Assembly (NCBI RefSeq): GCF_013371085.1
Contig: NZ_JABWCV010000011.1
Location: 62,001 to 126,000, forward strand
Origin: Vreelandella maris
GTDB lineage: Bacteria > Pseudomonadota > Gammaproteobacteria > Pseudomonadales > Halomonadaceae
Length of the DNA stretch: 64,000 nt
Direction of reading: 5' to 3'
This document shows, piece after piece, positions 39,194 to 48,822 of the stretch. Each line of letters begins with the position of its first letter. Positions within the stretch are counted from its first letter, which is position 1. The notes under the pieces were generated by a model. The model did no database searches. It was not told the origin of the DNA and saw nothing but the letters and a program-made list of their open reading frames with translations. A program made the translations under genes and the position numbers.

Positions 39194-40273
39194 ATGACCC
39201 ATAAAGTATTGCTTCTGCCGGGCGACGGTATTGGCCCCGAGATTGCGGCCCAGGCGGCACGCTTGTTAAAAGCTTGCCAAGAAGCGGGCTTGGATATTGA
39301 AGTAGAAGAGGGCTTGGTGGGTGGTTCTGCCTATGATGTCCATGGGGAGCCGCTGCCCGCGGAAACACTGGAAAAAGCCAAAGCAGCCAGCGCTATTTTG
39401 CTGGGTGCGGTAGGTGGCCCCAAGTGGGATAAAATCGAAAATCTTGCCAAGCGTCCTGAAAAAGGGCTGTTGGGCTTGCGTAAAAACCTGGGGTTATTTG
39501 GGAACCTGCGCCCGGCAATGCTCTATCCGCAGCTCGCCAGCGCCTCCAGCCTCAAGCCTGAACTAGTTGCCGGGCTGGATATTATGATCGTTCGCGAGCT
39601 GACGGGCGGGATCTACTTCGGCCAACCCCGCGGCATTGAAGTCCGTAATGGCGAGCGCGTAGGTTTTAACACCTATATTTATTCTGAAAGCGAAATTGAA
39701 CGCATTGGCCGTGTTGCGTTTGAAATGGCTCAGAAGCGTGGCAAGAAGCTTTGTTCTGTCGATAAAGCTAACGTGCTGGAAGTCACCATTCTATGGCGGG
39801 AAGTCATGGAGCGTTTGGCACCGGAGTATCCGGACGTAGAGCTTACCCACATGTATGTGGATAACGCCGCCATGCAGCTGGTGCGTGCACCGAAGCAGTT
39901 TGACGTGGTGGTCACCGGTAATATGTTTGGCGATATTCTCTCTGATGCCGCCGCTATGCTCACCGGCTCTATCGGCATGCTGCCTTCAGCTTCCCTAAAT
40001 GAAAGTGGTCAGGGCATGTATGAGCCGTGCCACGGCAGCGCGCCGGATATCGCGGGTCAGAATGTAGCAAACCCTTTAGCCATGATGCTTTCAGTGGCCA
40101 TGATGTTGCGCTACTCACTGAATGAGAATGCTCTGGCGGAGCGTATTGAAGCCGCGGTGGGCAGCGTATTGGATGATGGCCTGCGCACTGCGGATATCGC
40201 CTCAGAAGGCATGCAGACCATCGGCACCGATGCCATGGGTGATGCAGTGTTGGCGGCGTTTGCTAAGCAGTAA
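39194..40273 (+). CDS. leuB: 3-isopropylmalate dehydrogenase
   Basis: Oxidative decarboxylation of 3-isopropylmalate to 2-oxoisocaproate with NAD. It has 359 residues. Motifs seen: [11 protein letters not shown] at the N-terminus, the NAD-specific [25 protein letters not shown], the catalytic DKANVL and YVDNAAM, and [13 protein letters not shown]. It completes the leuCDB set. It is followed by a 224-base intergenic region with a large hairpin repeat before asd. Confidence 0.97.
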   Translation: MTHKVLLLPGDGIGPEIAAQAARLLKACQEAGLDIEVEEGLVGGSAYDVHGEPLPAETLEKAKAASAILLGAVGGPKWDKIENLAKRPEKGLLGLRKNLGLFGNLRPAMLYPQLASASSLKPELVAGLDIMIVRELTGGIYFGQPRGIEVRNGERVGFNTYIYSESEIERIGRVAFEMAQKRGKKLCSVDKANVLEVTILWREVMERLAPEYPDVELTHMYVDNAAMQLVRAPKQFDVVVTGNMFGDILSDAAAMLTGSIGMLPSASLNESGQGMYEPCHGSAPDIAGQNVANPLAMMLSVAMMLRYSLNENALAERIEAAVGSVLDDGLRTADIASEGMQTIGTDAMGDAVLAAFAKQ

Positions 40274-40292
40274 GTGACGTTGGCTGGGCTAT

Positions 40293-40393
40293 CCCGGCGA
40301 TAGGCCTACGAGGGGGCGCTGTGAACCCCTCCATGGGCGCTACATTTGCCATCCATGGCAAATGACCCCCTCTACGACCTATCCCCGGCGCCC
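40293..40393. repeat. Large imperfect palindromic intergenic element (REP/ERIC-like)
   Basis: About 100 bases fold into one long stem. Outer arms CCGGCGATAGG...AGGGGG (40295-40315) and CCCCCT...CCTATCCCCGG (40366-40388) pair with few mismatches. The tip is a perfect 10-base inverted repeat CATTTGCCAT/ATGGCAAATG (40343-40364) with a 2-base loop. Placement between leuB and asd, high GC and symmetry suggest a dispersed repeat family of the type common in Halomonas-like genomes. Only one copy is seen in this window. Confidence 0.75.
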
Positions 40394-40432
40394 TGGATTA
40401 CGCAGTCGTTATTACACCACTGGTCAATGTGG

Positions 40433-40465
40433 TTTCAAAAATCAGCGTAAAGAAGTGTGTATAAT
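40433..40465 (+). promoter_or_regulatory. Candidate promoter of asd
   Basis: A consensus -10 TATAAT at 40460-40465, about 33 bases before the asd ATG. The -35 is weak (TTTCAA at 40433-40438 with a long 21-base spacer), so the assignment rests mainly on the -10. Confidence 0.4.
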
Positions 40466-40497
40466 ATAGAGACTCATTCTTTGCAGGAGGACTTCAT

Positions 40498-41610
40498 ATG
40501 TTGAAAGTCGGTTTCGTGGGATGGCGCGGTATGGTGGGCTCTGTACTTATGCAGCGCATGCTGGACGATGGTGATTTTAACGGCATTGAGCCGGTGTTCT
40601 TCACCACCTCCCAGGTTGGCCAGCCCGGCCCCGATATCGGTGTGGATGTGCCTCCGCTTAAAGACGCCTTCGATATTGAAGCGCTCAAAGCGCTGGATGT
40701 CATCGTCACTTGCCAGGGCGGTGATTACACCAAGCCTGTCTACAAAGATCTGCGCAGTGCAGGCTGGAAAGGCTACTGGATTGACGCCGCCAGCACCCTG
40801 CGCATGGAAGATGAAGCGACGATCGTGCTGGACCCGGTTAACCGCAAGGTTATCGATGACCAGCTGGCTAAAGGTGCCAAAACATTTGTTGGCGGGAACT
40901 GTACTGTAAGCCTGATGTTGATGGGCTTGGGCGGTTTGTTTGAAGCCGATATGGTTGAATGGATGACCTCCATGACCTATCAGGCGGCTTCTGGCTCAGG
41001 CGCTAAGCACATGCGCGAGCTGCTCAACCAAATGGGGCAGTTACACGACAGTGTTGGTGAAGAGCTGAAGGACACCTCCAGTGCGATTCTGGATATCGAT
41101 CGCAAGGTAACCGCCGCAATGCGTGGTGGCGATTTCCCGATCGATAACTTCGCCGCACCATTGGCAGGTAGTCTGCTACCGTGGATCGATAGCAAGCTGG
41201 AAAGCGGTCAGAGTCGTGAAGAGTGGAAGGCCAGTGTTGAGACCAACAAAATTCTTGGCCTCGGCAACAATCCTATCCCCATCGATGGTCTTTGTGTTCG
41301 TATCGGTGCCATGCGCTCGCACAGCCAGGCGTTCACCATCAAGCTGAAGCACGATGTACCGCTGGATGAGATCGAAGATCGCATTGCCAAGCACAACGAA
41401 TGGGTCAAGCTGATCCCGAACGACAAGGATGCGACCATTGCTGGCCTAACACCTGCCGTTGCCACTGGTACGCTACAGGTGCCGGTTGGCCGCCTGCGTA
41501 AGCTGCAAATGGGGGGTGAATACCTCTCCGCGTTTAGCGTCGGTGACCAACTGCTTTGGGGCGCAGCAGAGCCTCTTAAGCGGATGCTGAAGATCCTGCG
41601 CGAGCAGTAA
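40498..41610 (+). CDS. asd: Aspartate-semialdehyde dehydrogenase
   Basis: Reduces aspartyl phosphate to aspartate semialdehyde, the branch point for lysine/diaminopimelate, threonine and methionine. It has 370 residues. The NADP motif [13 protein letters not shown] is at the N-terminus, catalytic Cys135 lies in [11 protein letters not shown] (same number as E. coli), and the substrate His lies in [14 protein letters not shown] strong SD (CAGGAGG) is about 8 bases before the ATG. It has its own promoter candidate and a strong terminator, so it is probably a single-gene unit between leuB and fimV. Confidence 0.97.
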   Translation: MLKVGFVGWRGMVGSVLMQRMLDDGDFNGIEPVFFTTSQVGQPGPDIGVDVPPLKDAFDIEALKALDVIVTCQGGDYTKPVYKDLRSAGWKGYWIDAASTLRMEDEATIVLDPVNRKVIDDQLAKGAKTFVGGNCTVSLMLMGLGGLFEADMVEWMTSMTYQAASGSGAKHMRELLNQMGQLHDSVGEELKDTSSAILDIDRKVTAAMRGGDFPIDNFAAPLAGSLLPWIDSKLESGQSREEWKASVETNKILGLGNNPIPIDGLCVRIGAMRSHSQAFTIKLKHDVPLDEIEDRIAKHNEWVKLIPNDKDATIAGLTPAVATGTLQVPVGRLRKLQMGGEYLSAFSVGDQLLWGAAEPLKRMLKILREQ

Positions 41611-41638
41611 TTGTTCGCTGTAATACGCTAGTCGAAAA

Positions 41639-41669
41639 CGGGAAGCTGTTTGCAGCTTCCCGTTTTTTT
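41639..41669 (+). terminator. Intrinsic terminator after asd
   Basis: A perfect 10-base stem CGGGAAGCTG/CAGCTTCCCG with a 4-base loop, followed by seven T. Confidence 0.93.
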
Positions 41670-41792
41670 ACGCTGCTATTAATCACAGTAGTGGGAAATA
41701 CGGCTTTATTTCGTTAAGTTATGATAAAAAAGACGTAATACAATAAGCTTGCATCCATGGTAAAAAAGTAAGTAGGCGATCAGGGATCATTC

Positions 41793-43898
41793 ATGAAAAA
41801 GACACTGACATGGATTACATGGCTCTCATTGAGTGCAGTGAGTCCTTTTGCACTAGCCGTTGGGCTGGGGCAGGCGAGTGTCAGCTCGTATCTGAATGCG
41901 CCTCTAAATGCTTCCCTTCCATTGCTGGAAAGCAGTGACTACGCCCTTGACGATATCCAGGTCAGCGTCGCCGAACCGGCAGATTTTGCCGCCGCGGGTC
42001 TTGAGTGGACGCCCCTTGCCGCCAGTGTTAGTGCCCAGATTGTAGAGCAGCAAGGACAACGACAAGTGCGTTTAAGCTCCGGTCAAACGATGCAGGAGCC
42101 TTGGCTTGACTTGCTGCTGGCGGTTGAGTTTCCGGGCGGCCAACAATTTCGTGACATCACCTTGCTGTTCGATCCCCAGGGCTATTCCCAGCAAGGGCAG
42201 GGCCAAGGCACTGCTCCCAACGCTGTGCCAACAACGAGTGACGCAGCGACTCCTCCGGTAGTTGAAGCCAGATCAGCGGCACCACCCGTGGTAAGCGAGC
42301 GTGGCAATGGCAGCAGCGCGTATGTGGGTAGCGGCGATACGCTATGGGGCATCGCAGAGCGCGTTAAACCCCCTCAAGCTAGCGTTCAGCAGATGATGGT
42401 GGCGCTACTGGAAGTCAATCCAGACGTTTTTCCTAGCGGCAATATAAATGATATGCGTGCAGGCCAAACGCTGAGTGTCCCTGATACTGAGCGAATTTTA
42501 GCGCGCTCCCATCTTGATGCTGATGCCGCTATGAAAGCGATGAATGAAGCCTGGCGCGCTCGCCGCAACGGCTCATTGGAGGCAGTGTCGTTACCTGAAG
42601 TTGAAGCCGACACAGTTTCAAACATCGCTATAGCCGCTGCCCAAACCCTTGAGGCTTCTGGCGTAACTGAGCCAGACAGCGCGCTTGCCGCGGGTGGCGC
42701 TGAACAAAATGAGCGAGAAGCAAACGAGCCCGCAGTAAACGACCCCGCAGTAAATGACCAAGCTGCACTGGAAGAGGCTGCCGACGAGCCCGAGGCGCTA
42801 ACCCGGGCAGAATTAACCGAGCAGCTGCGCCTAAGCCAAGCGACGCTTCAGCAGGTAATGGAAGAGCGCGCGTTAATGCGCGCCGAGCTTAATGCGCTGC
42901 GTAGCGAAGTGGCCTCGCTAACTCAGGCATTGAGCGATGCGTTGGCTGCTCAAGAGCAGTCACCAGAGCCACTCATTGCCAGCATGGACGAGATGGGTAG
43001 CCCGGGAGTAGCTGCCTTAGTTGAGCGTTATCAGTGGCCGCTCGCGTTAGCTGCCATCGCGCTGCTTCTGGGGGTGTTGGTATGGCTGCGCAAGCGACGT
43101 GAAGAGGCCTGGGAAGATGTCCCGCTCGCTGAGCCAGTAACAAAGCCAACAGTCGCGCCTAGTACTGCACCTAAAGCAGCCGCTAAGACAGCGCCGATGC
43201 CTGAGGGTGTTCCTGTTGCGTACCCAATCCATTCGAATGATGACGACGTAGAAGAGCCGCATCATCAAAGCGAGCCACAGGTCGCCATCGAAGATGAGCC
43301 CGAGATTTCTTACGCCAGCGCAGCGTCAACGGCGAACTCCGATCAGTGGTTAATTAATGAGCAAGCGCAAGCGCCCGAGCAAGATGACACGCTTCGCTAT
43401 GAAAACAGCTATGAAACAAACAATGAGAATAGTTATGAGAATAGCTATGAAAAAAGCCAGGCATCCGGGTTGGCTGAGCAGGGGCGCCAGCGTCGCTTAG
43501 GTCTGCATGTTGCCTCCGATAACGGTTTTGATCACTTGTCATTAGCGCCGCCGCTAAGCCCAGCGCCCATGCGTTTGTTGCTGGCTTCTCTCAGTGGTGA
43601 TTTAAAATCGGCTGAGCCAGCGGCGCCTGCTGATCATGTACAGCCAACCGAACGCGCCCTCAAAGAGTCTGAGGATGCCGAGCATCGCTTTATCGATTAC
43701 CACCCGCCCACTTTAATGAACACGCCAAGTAGCCAAGAAGGCCCGCGCACAGAAACCCCAATGCAGCCTACGGTAGAGTTCTCCAGTCAGCATGACGCCG
43801 AACCTGTTTCTCCTGCGAAACAACCGCGTCTGCCAATTGAAGAGGAGTGGGAAATTGAAGAGGTAGCATTCAAGCCGCGAGGTCTGGATAATAGCTAA
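41793..43898 (+). CDS. fimV: FimV/HubP-like polar protein with LysM domain, short form
   Basis: An inner-membrane protein of the FimV/HubP type, which organises the cell pole and type IV pili. It has 701 residues: a signal peptide (1-22), the FimV N-terminal beta domain (VGLGQASVSSYLNAPLNASLPL), a LysM peptidoglycan-binding segment (about 172-230), an acidic linker, a coiled coil (about 325-390), a transmembrane helix (about 412-430) and a long acidic cytoplasmic tail. The tail has a YENSYE-type short repeat near residues 530-555. The conserved C-terminal TPR/FimV domain of Pseudomonas FimV is not present; the protein ends EEVAFKPRGLDNS. The position between asd and truA is as in Pseudomonas. 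Confidence 0.85.
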   Translation: MKKTLTWITWLSLSAVSPFALAVGLGQASVSSYLNAPLNASLPLLESSDYALDDIQVSVAEPADFAAAGLEWTPLAASVSAQIVEQQGQRQVRLSSGQTMQEPWLDLLLAVEFPGGQQFRDITLLFDPQGYSQQGQGQGTAPNAVPTTSDAATPPVVEARSAAPPVVSERGNGSSAYVGSGDTLWGIAERVKPPQASVQQMMVALLEVNPDVFPSGNINDMRAGQTLSVPDTERILARSHLDADAAMKAMNEAWRARRNGSLEAVSLPEVEADTVSNIAIAAAQTLEASGVTEPDSALAAGGAEQNEREANEPAVNDPAVNDQAALEEAADEPEALTRAELTEQLRLSQATLQQVMEERALMRAELNALRSEVASLTQALSDALAAQEQSPEPLIASMDEMGSPGVAALVERYQWPLALAAIALLLGVLVWLRKRREEAWEDVPLAEPVTKPTVAPSTAPKAAAKTAPMPEGVPVAYPIHSNDDDVEEPHHQSEPQVAIEDEPEISYASAASTANSDQWLINEQAQAPEQDDTLRYENSYETNNENSYENSYEKSQASGLAEQGRQRRLGLHVASDNGFDHLSLAPPLSPAPMRLLLASLSGDLKSAEPAAPADHVQPTERALKESEDAEHRFIDYHPPTLMNTPSSQEGPRTETPMQPTVEFSSQHDAEPVSPAKQPRLPIEEEWEIEEVAFKPRGLDNS

Positions 43899-43928
43899 CC
43901 TTCAAAATCTTCAAAATGATGTGGCTTG

Positions 43929-44867
43929 ATGACGCTGTTCTATCACTTCGATGAGAAAATTCCGCTTACGGGGCGTTTGGCAATGGGTATCGAGTATGAC
44001 GGTACCCATTACTGCGGCTTTCAGCGCCTTAAGCACGCCGCATCTGTTCAGGCTTCGCTAGAGGCTGCGCTGGCCAAGGTAGCTAATGAACCTATTAGAG
44101 TGCACGCTAGCGGACGCACCGACTCTGGGGTGCACGCCACTCGGCAAATTATCCATTTTGATCCGCCAGTAGGGCGCTCCGAAAAAGCCTGGATATTTGG
44201 TGCCAACACCCATTTGCCCCGTGATGTGGCCGTGCGCTGGGTGAAACCAGTGGGCGACGACTTTCATTCACGCCTGTGCGCCCTGGGGCGACGCTACCGC
44301 TACGTGCTGCTGAACCAGATTAGCCGCCCCGTATTGGAACGCGCTAATGTCACCTGGTGTCGTGACCCGCTAGATGCCGATGCCATGCATCGAGCCGCTC
44401 AGGCGCTGGTAGGGGAACATGATTTTTCGAGCTTCCGTGCCGCTGGCTGTCAATCAAAAACCCCCTGGCGGCATATGCACTTTGTCGACGTAAAGCGCTA
44501 CGGCCAGCTAGTCATGATTGATATTCAAGGCAATGCGTTTCTACACCATATGATCCGCAATATTGCCGGTGCGCTGGTGAGCGTTGGCCGCGGTGCTCAA
44601 AAAGAAGCCTATATTGGTGAACTTTTAGCGCTTCAAAACCGTCGCAAAGGCGATGTCACGGCGCCCGCCTGCGGGCTGCATTTTGTTGATTCGGTATACG
44701 ATGAGCGCTTTGATCTGCCCAAAGAGCCGTTAGGGCCGCAACTACTCGCGTTTACTGGCGAGTGGACAGGTGAGCGCGAGCTCCCAGATACGCCCCGGGT
44801 CGCCTATCGTCGCAACCGTTCACTAAGCAATACGGCCATTAACCCTGAACAGGAGGCGCCTTTATGA
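43929..44867 (+). CDS. truA: tRNA pseudouridine(38-40) synthase TruA
   Basis: Makes pseudouridine in the anticodon arm of tRNAs. It has 312 residues. The catalytic Asp is in HASGRTDSGVHATRQ; other family motifs are GIEYDGTHYCGFQ, RRYRYVLLN and FLHHMIRNIAGAL. About 18 residues precede the usual first motif. The ATG at 43929 is preceded in frame by a TTG; neither has a good SD, so the start is uncertain. The stop overlaps the trpF ATG by 4 bases (ATGA), linking it to the trp genes. Confidence 0.95.
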   Translation: MTLFYHFDEKIPLTGRLAMGIEYDGTHYCGFQRLKHAASVQASLEAALAKVANEPIRVHASGRTDSGVHATRQIIHFDPPVGRSEKAWIFGANTHLPRDVAVRWVKPVGDDFHSRLCALGRRYRYVLLNQISRPVLERANVTWCRDPLDADAMHRAAQALVGEHDFSSFRAAGCQSKTPWRHMHFVDVKRYGQLVMIDIQGNAFLHHMIRNIAGALVSVGRGAQKEAYIGELLALQNRRKGDVTAPACGLHFVDSVYDERFDLPKEPLGPQLLAFTGEWTGERELPDTPRVAYRRNRSLSNTAINPEQEAPL

Positions 44868-45502
44868 GTACGTTGCCGTTTCTCCGTACGCGCATTAAGT
44901 TCTGTGGTTTCACCCACGGTGAGGATATTGATCGTGCCGTGGCGCTAGGGGTGGATGCCTTAGGCTTTGTGATGTGGCCGAACAGTGCCCGTAGTGTGGA
45001 TATCGAACAACTGGCGGTGCTTTCAGCGCGCGTGCCAGCATTTGTGACCCGCGTAGGGCTGTTTGTAGATCAGTCTGATGAGTTGATTGAGCGCTGTCTG
45101 CCCTATTTAGATATGCTCCAGTTTCATGGTAGCGAAACACCTGATGCCTGCCAGCGCTATTCGCTACCCTGGATGAAAGCGCTACGCATGCGCGATGAAA
45201 TAGATTTAGCACATGAAGCTGAACGCTATCATGGGGCTCAGGCGTTGCTGTTAGATGCTTACCGGCCGGGAGTGCCGGGCGGCACAGGGGAGACCTTTGA
45301 TTGGTCGAGAATCCCCGCAAATCTAGCAAAACCTGTTATCCTCGCCGGTGGGTTGAGTGCTGATAATATCGCTGACGCAGTGCGCCAGGTAGCGCCTTAT
45401 GCGGTGGATGTATCCGGCGGTATTGAAGCCTCCCACGGCTGTAAAGATGCCGAGAAGATGGCGTCTTTCGTTCGTCATGTGGCGTTAGCCGACGCCCGTT
45501 AG
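44864..45502 (+). CDS. trpF: Phosphoribosylanthranilate isomerase
   Basis: The third step of tryptophan synthesis, a small TIM-barrel enzyme of 212 residues. Motifs: RTRIKFCGFTHGEDI with the catalytic Cys, LQFHGSETPDAC, LLDAYRPGVPGGTGETFDW and LAGGLSADNI. An AGGAGG SD inside the end of truA is 7 bases from the ATG, so it is co-translated with truA. A 125-base gap separates it from trpB. Confidence 0.96.
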   Translation: MSTLPFLRTRIKFCGFTHGEDIDRAVALGVDALGFVMWPNSARSVDIEQLAVLSARVPAFVTRVGLFVDQSDELIERCLPYLDMLQFHGSETPDACQRYSLPWMKALRMRDEIDLAHEAERYHGAQALLLDAYRPGVPGGTGETFDWSRIPANLAKPVILAGGLSADNIADAVRQVAPYAVDVSGGIEASHGCKDAEKMASFVRHVALADAR

Positions 45503-45627
45503 CGCTCTTTGCACACGTTTAGATAGACGCAGTTCATGTATGTTGCCTATGGGTATTTTATCGAGCTACGTTGTTAAGTTGATTCATTTATTGGTTGCCT
45601 GTTCTGGCGATCTTGTGAGGTGTCTCT

Positions 45628-46878
45628 GTGACCGCTTCTGAAACCGTTTCTAACACTGTACTGAAAACAAAGTTCAGTGACCTGACCCGAATGCCGGATG
45701 CCCGTGGTCATTTTGGCCCCTACGGCGGTCGGTTTGTGTCAGAAACCCTCAGCTTTGCTTTGGAAGAGCTGGAAAAAACATATTTCAGCTTACGTGATGA
45801 CCCCGACTTCCAAGCTGAGTTTGACTATGATCTTGCCCACTATGTGGGGCGCCCGTCGCCGCTTTATCATGCCAAACGCTGGTCGGAAAGCCTTGGTGGC
45901 GCACAGATTTGGCTGAAGCGGGAAGACCTGAATCACACCGGCGCTCATAAGGTCAACAACACCATCGGCCAGGCGCTACTGGCAAAGAAAACCGGTAAGC
46001 CGCGCATTATTGCTGAAACGGGGGCGGGCCAGCATGGCGTTGCCTCCGCTACTGTTGCTGCTCGCCTTGGGCTTGAGTGCGATATTTATATGGGGGCGGA
46101 AGACGTCCAACGCCAGAAGCTAAACGTCTATCGTATGCGCTTACTGGGGGCACGGGTTATTCCGGTAGAGTCCGGTACGCGTACGCTTAAAGATGCCATG
46201 AACGAAGCGCTGCGTGACTGGGTCACCAACGTTGATAACACTTTCTATATCATCGGTACCGTGGCTGGCCCACACCCTTATCCGCTGCTCGTACGTGATT
46301 TTAACGCGGTCGTAGGCCGTGAAGCGCGTCGCCAGTCGTTGGAGCAGATCGGCCGTTTGCCAGATGCGCTGATTGCCTGTGTTGGGGGCGGCTCGAATGC
46401 CCTGGGGCTGTTCTATCCGTTCGTTGAAGATGATGACGTTGCTATGTACGGCGTAGAAGCCGGTGGCGATGGGGTTGAAACGGGCCGCCACGCGGCACCG
46501 CTGGCGTCCAACGCCCCGCGCGGTGTGCTACACGGTAACCGCACCTATTTAATGTCCGATGAAGCGGGTCAGGTGTCAGACACACACTCCATTTCAGCCG
46601 GCCTGGATTACCCGGGCGTAGGTCCGGAGCACGCCCTGTGGAAGGATGTTGGCCGTGTTAAATATGTGGTGGCTAACGACAACGAAGTGCTGGAAGCGTT
46701 TCGTGAGTTGACGCATATGGAAGGCATAATGCCTGCTCTTGAGTCGGCTCATGCGCTGGCCCATGCCAAGGTATTGGCGCCGACCATGCGACCTGACCAA
46801 CATATCGTGGTCAACCTTTCTGGGCGTGGCGACAAAGACATCATGACCGTTGCTAAGATTGATGGCATCGAATTTTAA
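45628..46878 (+). CDS. trpB: Tryptophan synthase beta subunit
   Basis: Joins indole and serine using pyridoxal phosphate. It has 416 residues; the PLP Lys lies in [11 protein letters not shown], and other motifs are [19 protein letters not shown] and [10 protein letters not shown]. It starts at a GTG with GAGGTG about 6-8 bases upstream. It is followed 23 bases later by trpA. In Pseudomonas trpBA is a separate locus; here it is inserted between trpF and accD. Confidence 0.97.
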   Translation: MTASETVSNTVLKTKFSDLTRMPDARGHFGPYGGRFVSETLSFALEELEKTYFSLRDDPDFQAEFDYDLAHYVGRPSPLYHAKRWSESLGGAQIWLKREDLNHTGAHKVNNTIGQALLAKKTGKPRIIAETGAGQHGVASATVAARLGLECDIYMGAEDVQRQKLNVYRMRLLGARVIPVESGTRTLKDAMNEALRDWVTNVDNTFYIIGTVAGPHPYPLLVRDFNAVVGREARRQSLEQIGRLPDALIACVGGGSNALGLFYPFVEDDDVAMYGVEAGGDGVETGRHAAPLASNAPRGVLHGNRTYLMSDEAGQVSDTHSISAGLDYPGVGPEHALWKDVGRVKYVVANDNEVLEAFRELTHMEGIMPALESAHALAHAKVLAPTMRPDQHIVVNLSGRGDKDIMTVAKIDGIEF

Positions 46879-46901
46879 GGTCAGCTTTTTTAAGGGCGAG
46901 C

Positions 46902-47705
46902 ATGAACCGTATTGATCAGCGTTTCAGTGAACTTAAACAGCAGGGCCGCAAGGCTCTGATCCCTTACATCACCGCGGGGGACCCAGCACCGCAGTATACG
47001 GTGGGCTTTATGCACGCACTGGTAGACGCTGGTGCCGATGTCATTGAACTTGGCGTGCCTTTTTCCGACCCAATGGCCGATGGCCCAGTGATTCAGAAAG
47101 CCTGTGAACGTGCGTTAAAGCAGGGCACTCGGCTGGTTGACCTGATGCAAATGGTCAAAGAGTTTCGCCAAACCGATACCACGACGCCGGTCGTGTTAAT
47201 GGGATATTTAAATCCTATTGAGCGGATTGGTTACGAGAACTTTGCTGACCAAGCTGCCAGTGTCGGCGTCGACGGCGTGTTGATTGTCGATATGCCGCCG
47301 GAAGAAGCCGATGAAATTGGCCCATTGCTGAAATCTCGTGATTTAGCGGCGATTTTTCTCGTTGCGCCTACCACTTCTAACGAGCGTGCCGCTACAATAT
47401 GCGCCCATGGCGAGGGCTACTTATACTATGTTTCGCTGAAAGGCGTGACAGGCGCTGCCACCCTGAATGCCGAAGACGTAGCCGAGCACTTGGCTCCACT
47501 GCGTGGGATGACCGATTTGCCGCTTTGCGTTGGTTTTGGCATTCGTGATGGCGTTACGGCCGCGGAAGTGGCTAAAGTCGCCGATGGTGTAATTGTAGGT
47601 AGCGCCTTGGTTAACCGTATCGCCGAAAGCTTGGATGCGCCGGAAACCATTGCGGGCCAGTTGAAAAGTGTATTAGCAGAAATGCGTACGGCGATGGATG
47701 CCTAA
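46902..47705 (+). CDS. trpA: Tryptophan synthase alpha subunit
   Basis: Cleaves indole-3-glycerol phosphate and channels indole to TrpB. It has 267 residues. The catalytic Glu is in [16 protein letters not shown], with [14 protein letters not shown]-like and VGFGIRDG motifs also seen. SD AAGGGCGAG precedes the ATG. A small hairpin GCCTGG/CCAGGC (47755-47771) without a T-run lies between it and accD. Confidence 0.97.
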   Translation: MNRIDQRFSELKQQGRKALIPYITAGDPAPQYTVGFMHALVDAGADVIELGVPFSDPMADGPVIQKACERALKQGTRLVDLMQMVKEFRQTDTTTPVVLMGYLNPIERIGYENFADQAASVGVDGVLIVDMPPEEADEIGPLLKSRDLAAIFLVAPTTSNERAATICAHGEGYLYYVSLKGVTGAATLNAEDVAEHLAPLRGMTDLPLCVGFGIRDGVTAAEVAKVADGVIVGSALVNRIAESLDAPETIAGQLKSVLAEMRTAMDA

Positions 47706-47799
47706 AGCTAAATGCTTTATCGCCTATACTTAACAGTTTGACGACACTCATCAAGCCTGGTTTTGCCAGGCGTTGACGTATAACGGAAGCCTTTTTGAT

Positions 47800-48822
47800 A
47801 TGAGCTGGTTAGACAAGATCGTACCCTCCATGGGTCGTATCCAGCGTAAAGACCGTCGCGCTAGCGTTCCCGACGGCCTCTGGCGTAAATGTCCCAAGTG
47901 CGAAGCGGTTCTCTATCTTCCTGAGTTAGAGAAACACAATAGCGTCTGCCCCAAGTGCGATCACCACCTGCGCTTGACGGCGCGTAAACGCTTGGACTGG
48001 TTCTTGGATAAAGCTGGACGCGAAGAGATCGCGGCGGAAATCGAACCCAATGATCGATTGAAGTTTCGCGACTCTAAAAAATACAAAGACCGCCTGACTG
48101 CAGCGCAAAAAGACACCGGTGAGAAAGACGCATTGGTTGCCATGCGTGGTGAGCTGGACGGTTTGCCTGTAGTAGCGGTTGCCTTTGAGTTCACCTTTAT
48201 GGGCGGCTCAATGGGGGCGGTGGTAGGCGAGAAGTTTGTGCGTGCCGCTACGCTCGCACTGGAAGAGAATATTCCACTGGTGTGTTTTGCAGCTTCGGGC
48301 GGTGCGCGTATGCAGGAAGCGCTCTTCTCGTTGATGCAGATGGCCAAAACTTCTGCGGCGCTTGAGAAGCTCAAGCAGGCGGGAGTGCCGTATATTTCAG
48401 TGCTTACTGATCCTGTCTTTGGCGGCGTTTCAGCCTCGTTGGCTATGCTTGGTGATTTAAATATTGCCGAACCCAATGCATTGATTGGCTTCGCTGGCCC
48501 ACGGGTCATCGAACAAACGGTGCGTGAAACTCTACCAGAAGGGTTCCAGCGCAGTGAGTTTCTGCTTGAGCATGGCACTGTCGATATGATCGTTCATCGT
48601 CATGAAATGCGTGCCCGCGTGGGCAGTGTGCTGCGTAAACTGACTCATCACGATGCTACGCCAGTTAGTTCGTTGTCGACTGATGATACGGACGTTTCAG
48701 AACCTATCGTTGAAGAGGCAGCGTTAGCGGACACTGCTGACGTCACTTTTGAAAGCATTGAGCCGCCTAAGAAGGACACTTCCTCTACCGCTAAGAGTGA
48801 CGACCATACACGCAATGCCTGA
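47800..48822 (+). CDS. accD: Acetyl-CoA carboxylase carboxyltransferase subunit beta
   Basis: Transfers the carboxyl group from biotin to acetyl-CoA, the first step of fatty acid synthesis, together with AccA. It has 340 residues from the ATG at 47800, which gives the family N-terminus [12 protein letters not shown]; a TTG nine codons upstream is in frame but unlikely. A four-Cys zinc finger (CPKC...CPKC) spans about residues 31-53, followed by the crotonase-like domain with [12 protein letters not shown] and [10 protein letters not shown]. The last 55 residues are a Ser/Thr/Asp-rich extension. It overlaps folC by 8 bases. Confidence 0.95.
   Translation: MSWLDKIVPSMGRIQRKDRRASVPDGLWRKCPKCEAVLYLPELEKHNSVCPKCDHHLRLTARKRLDWFLDKAGREEIAAEIEPNDRLKFRDSKKYKDRLTAAQKDTGEKDALVAMRGELDGLPVVAVAFEFTFMGGSMGAVVGEKFVRAATLALEENIPLVCFAASGGARMQEALFSLMQMAKTSAALEKLKQAGVPYISVLTDPVFGGVSASLAMLGDLNIAEPNALIGFAGPRVIEQTVRETLPEGFQRSEFLLEHGTVDMIVHRHEMRARVGSVLRKLTHHDATPVSSLSTDDTDVSEPIVEEAALADTADVTFESIEPPKKDTSSTAKSDDHTRNA

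Noticed and set aside
47755..47771. Hairpin GCCTGG/CCAGGC between trpA and accD as a terminator
   Set aside because: Only a 6-base stem and no T-run after it on either strand.
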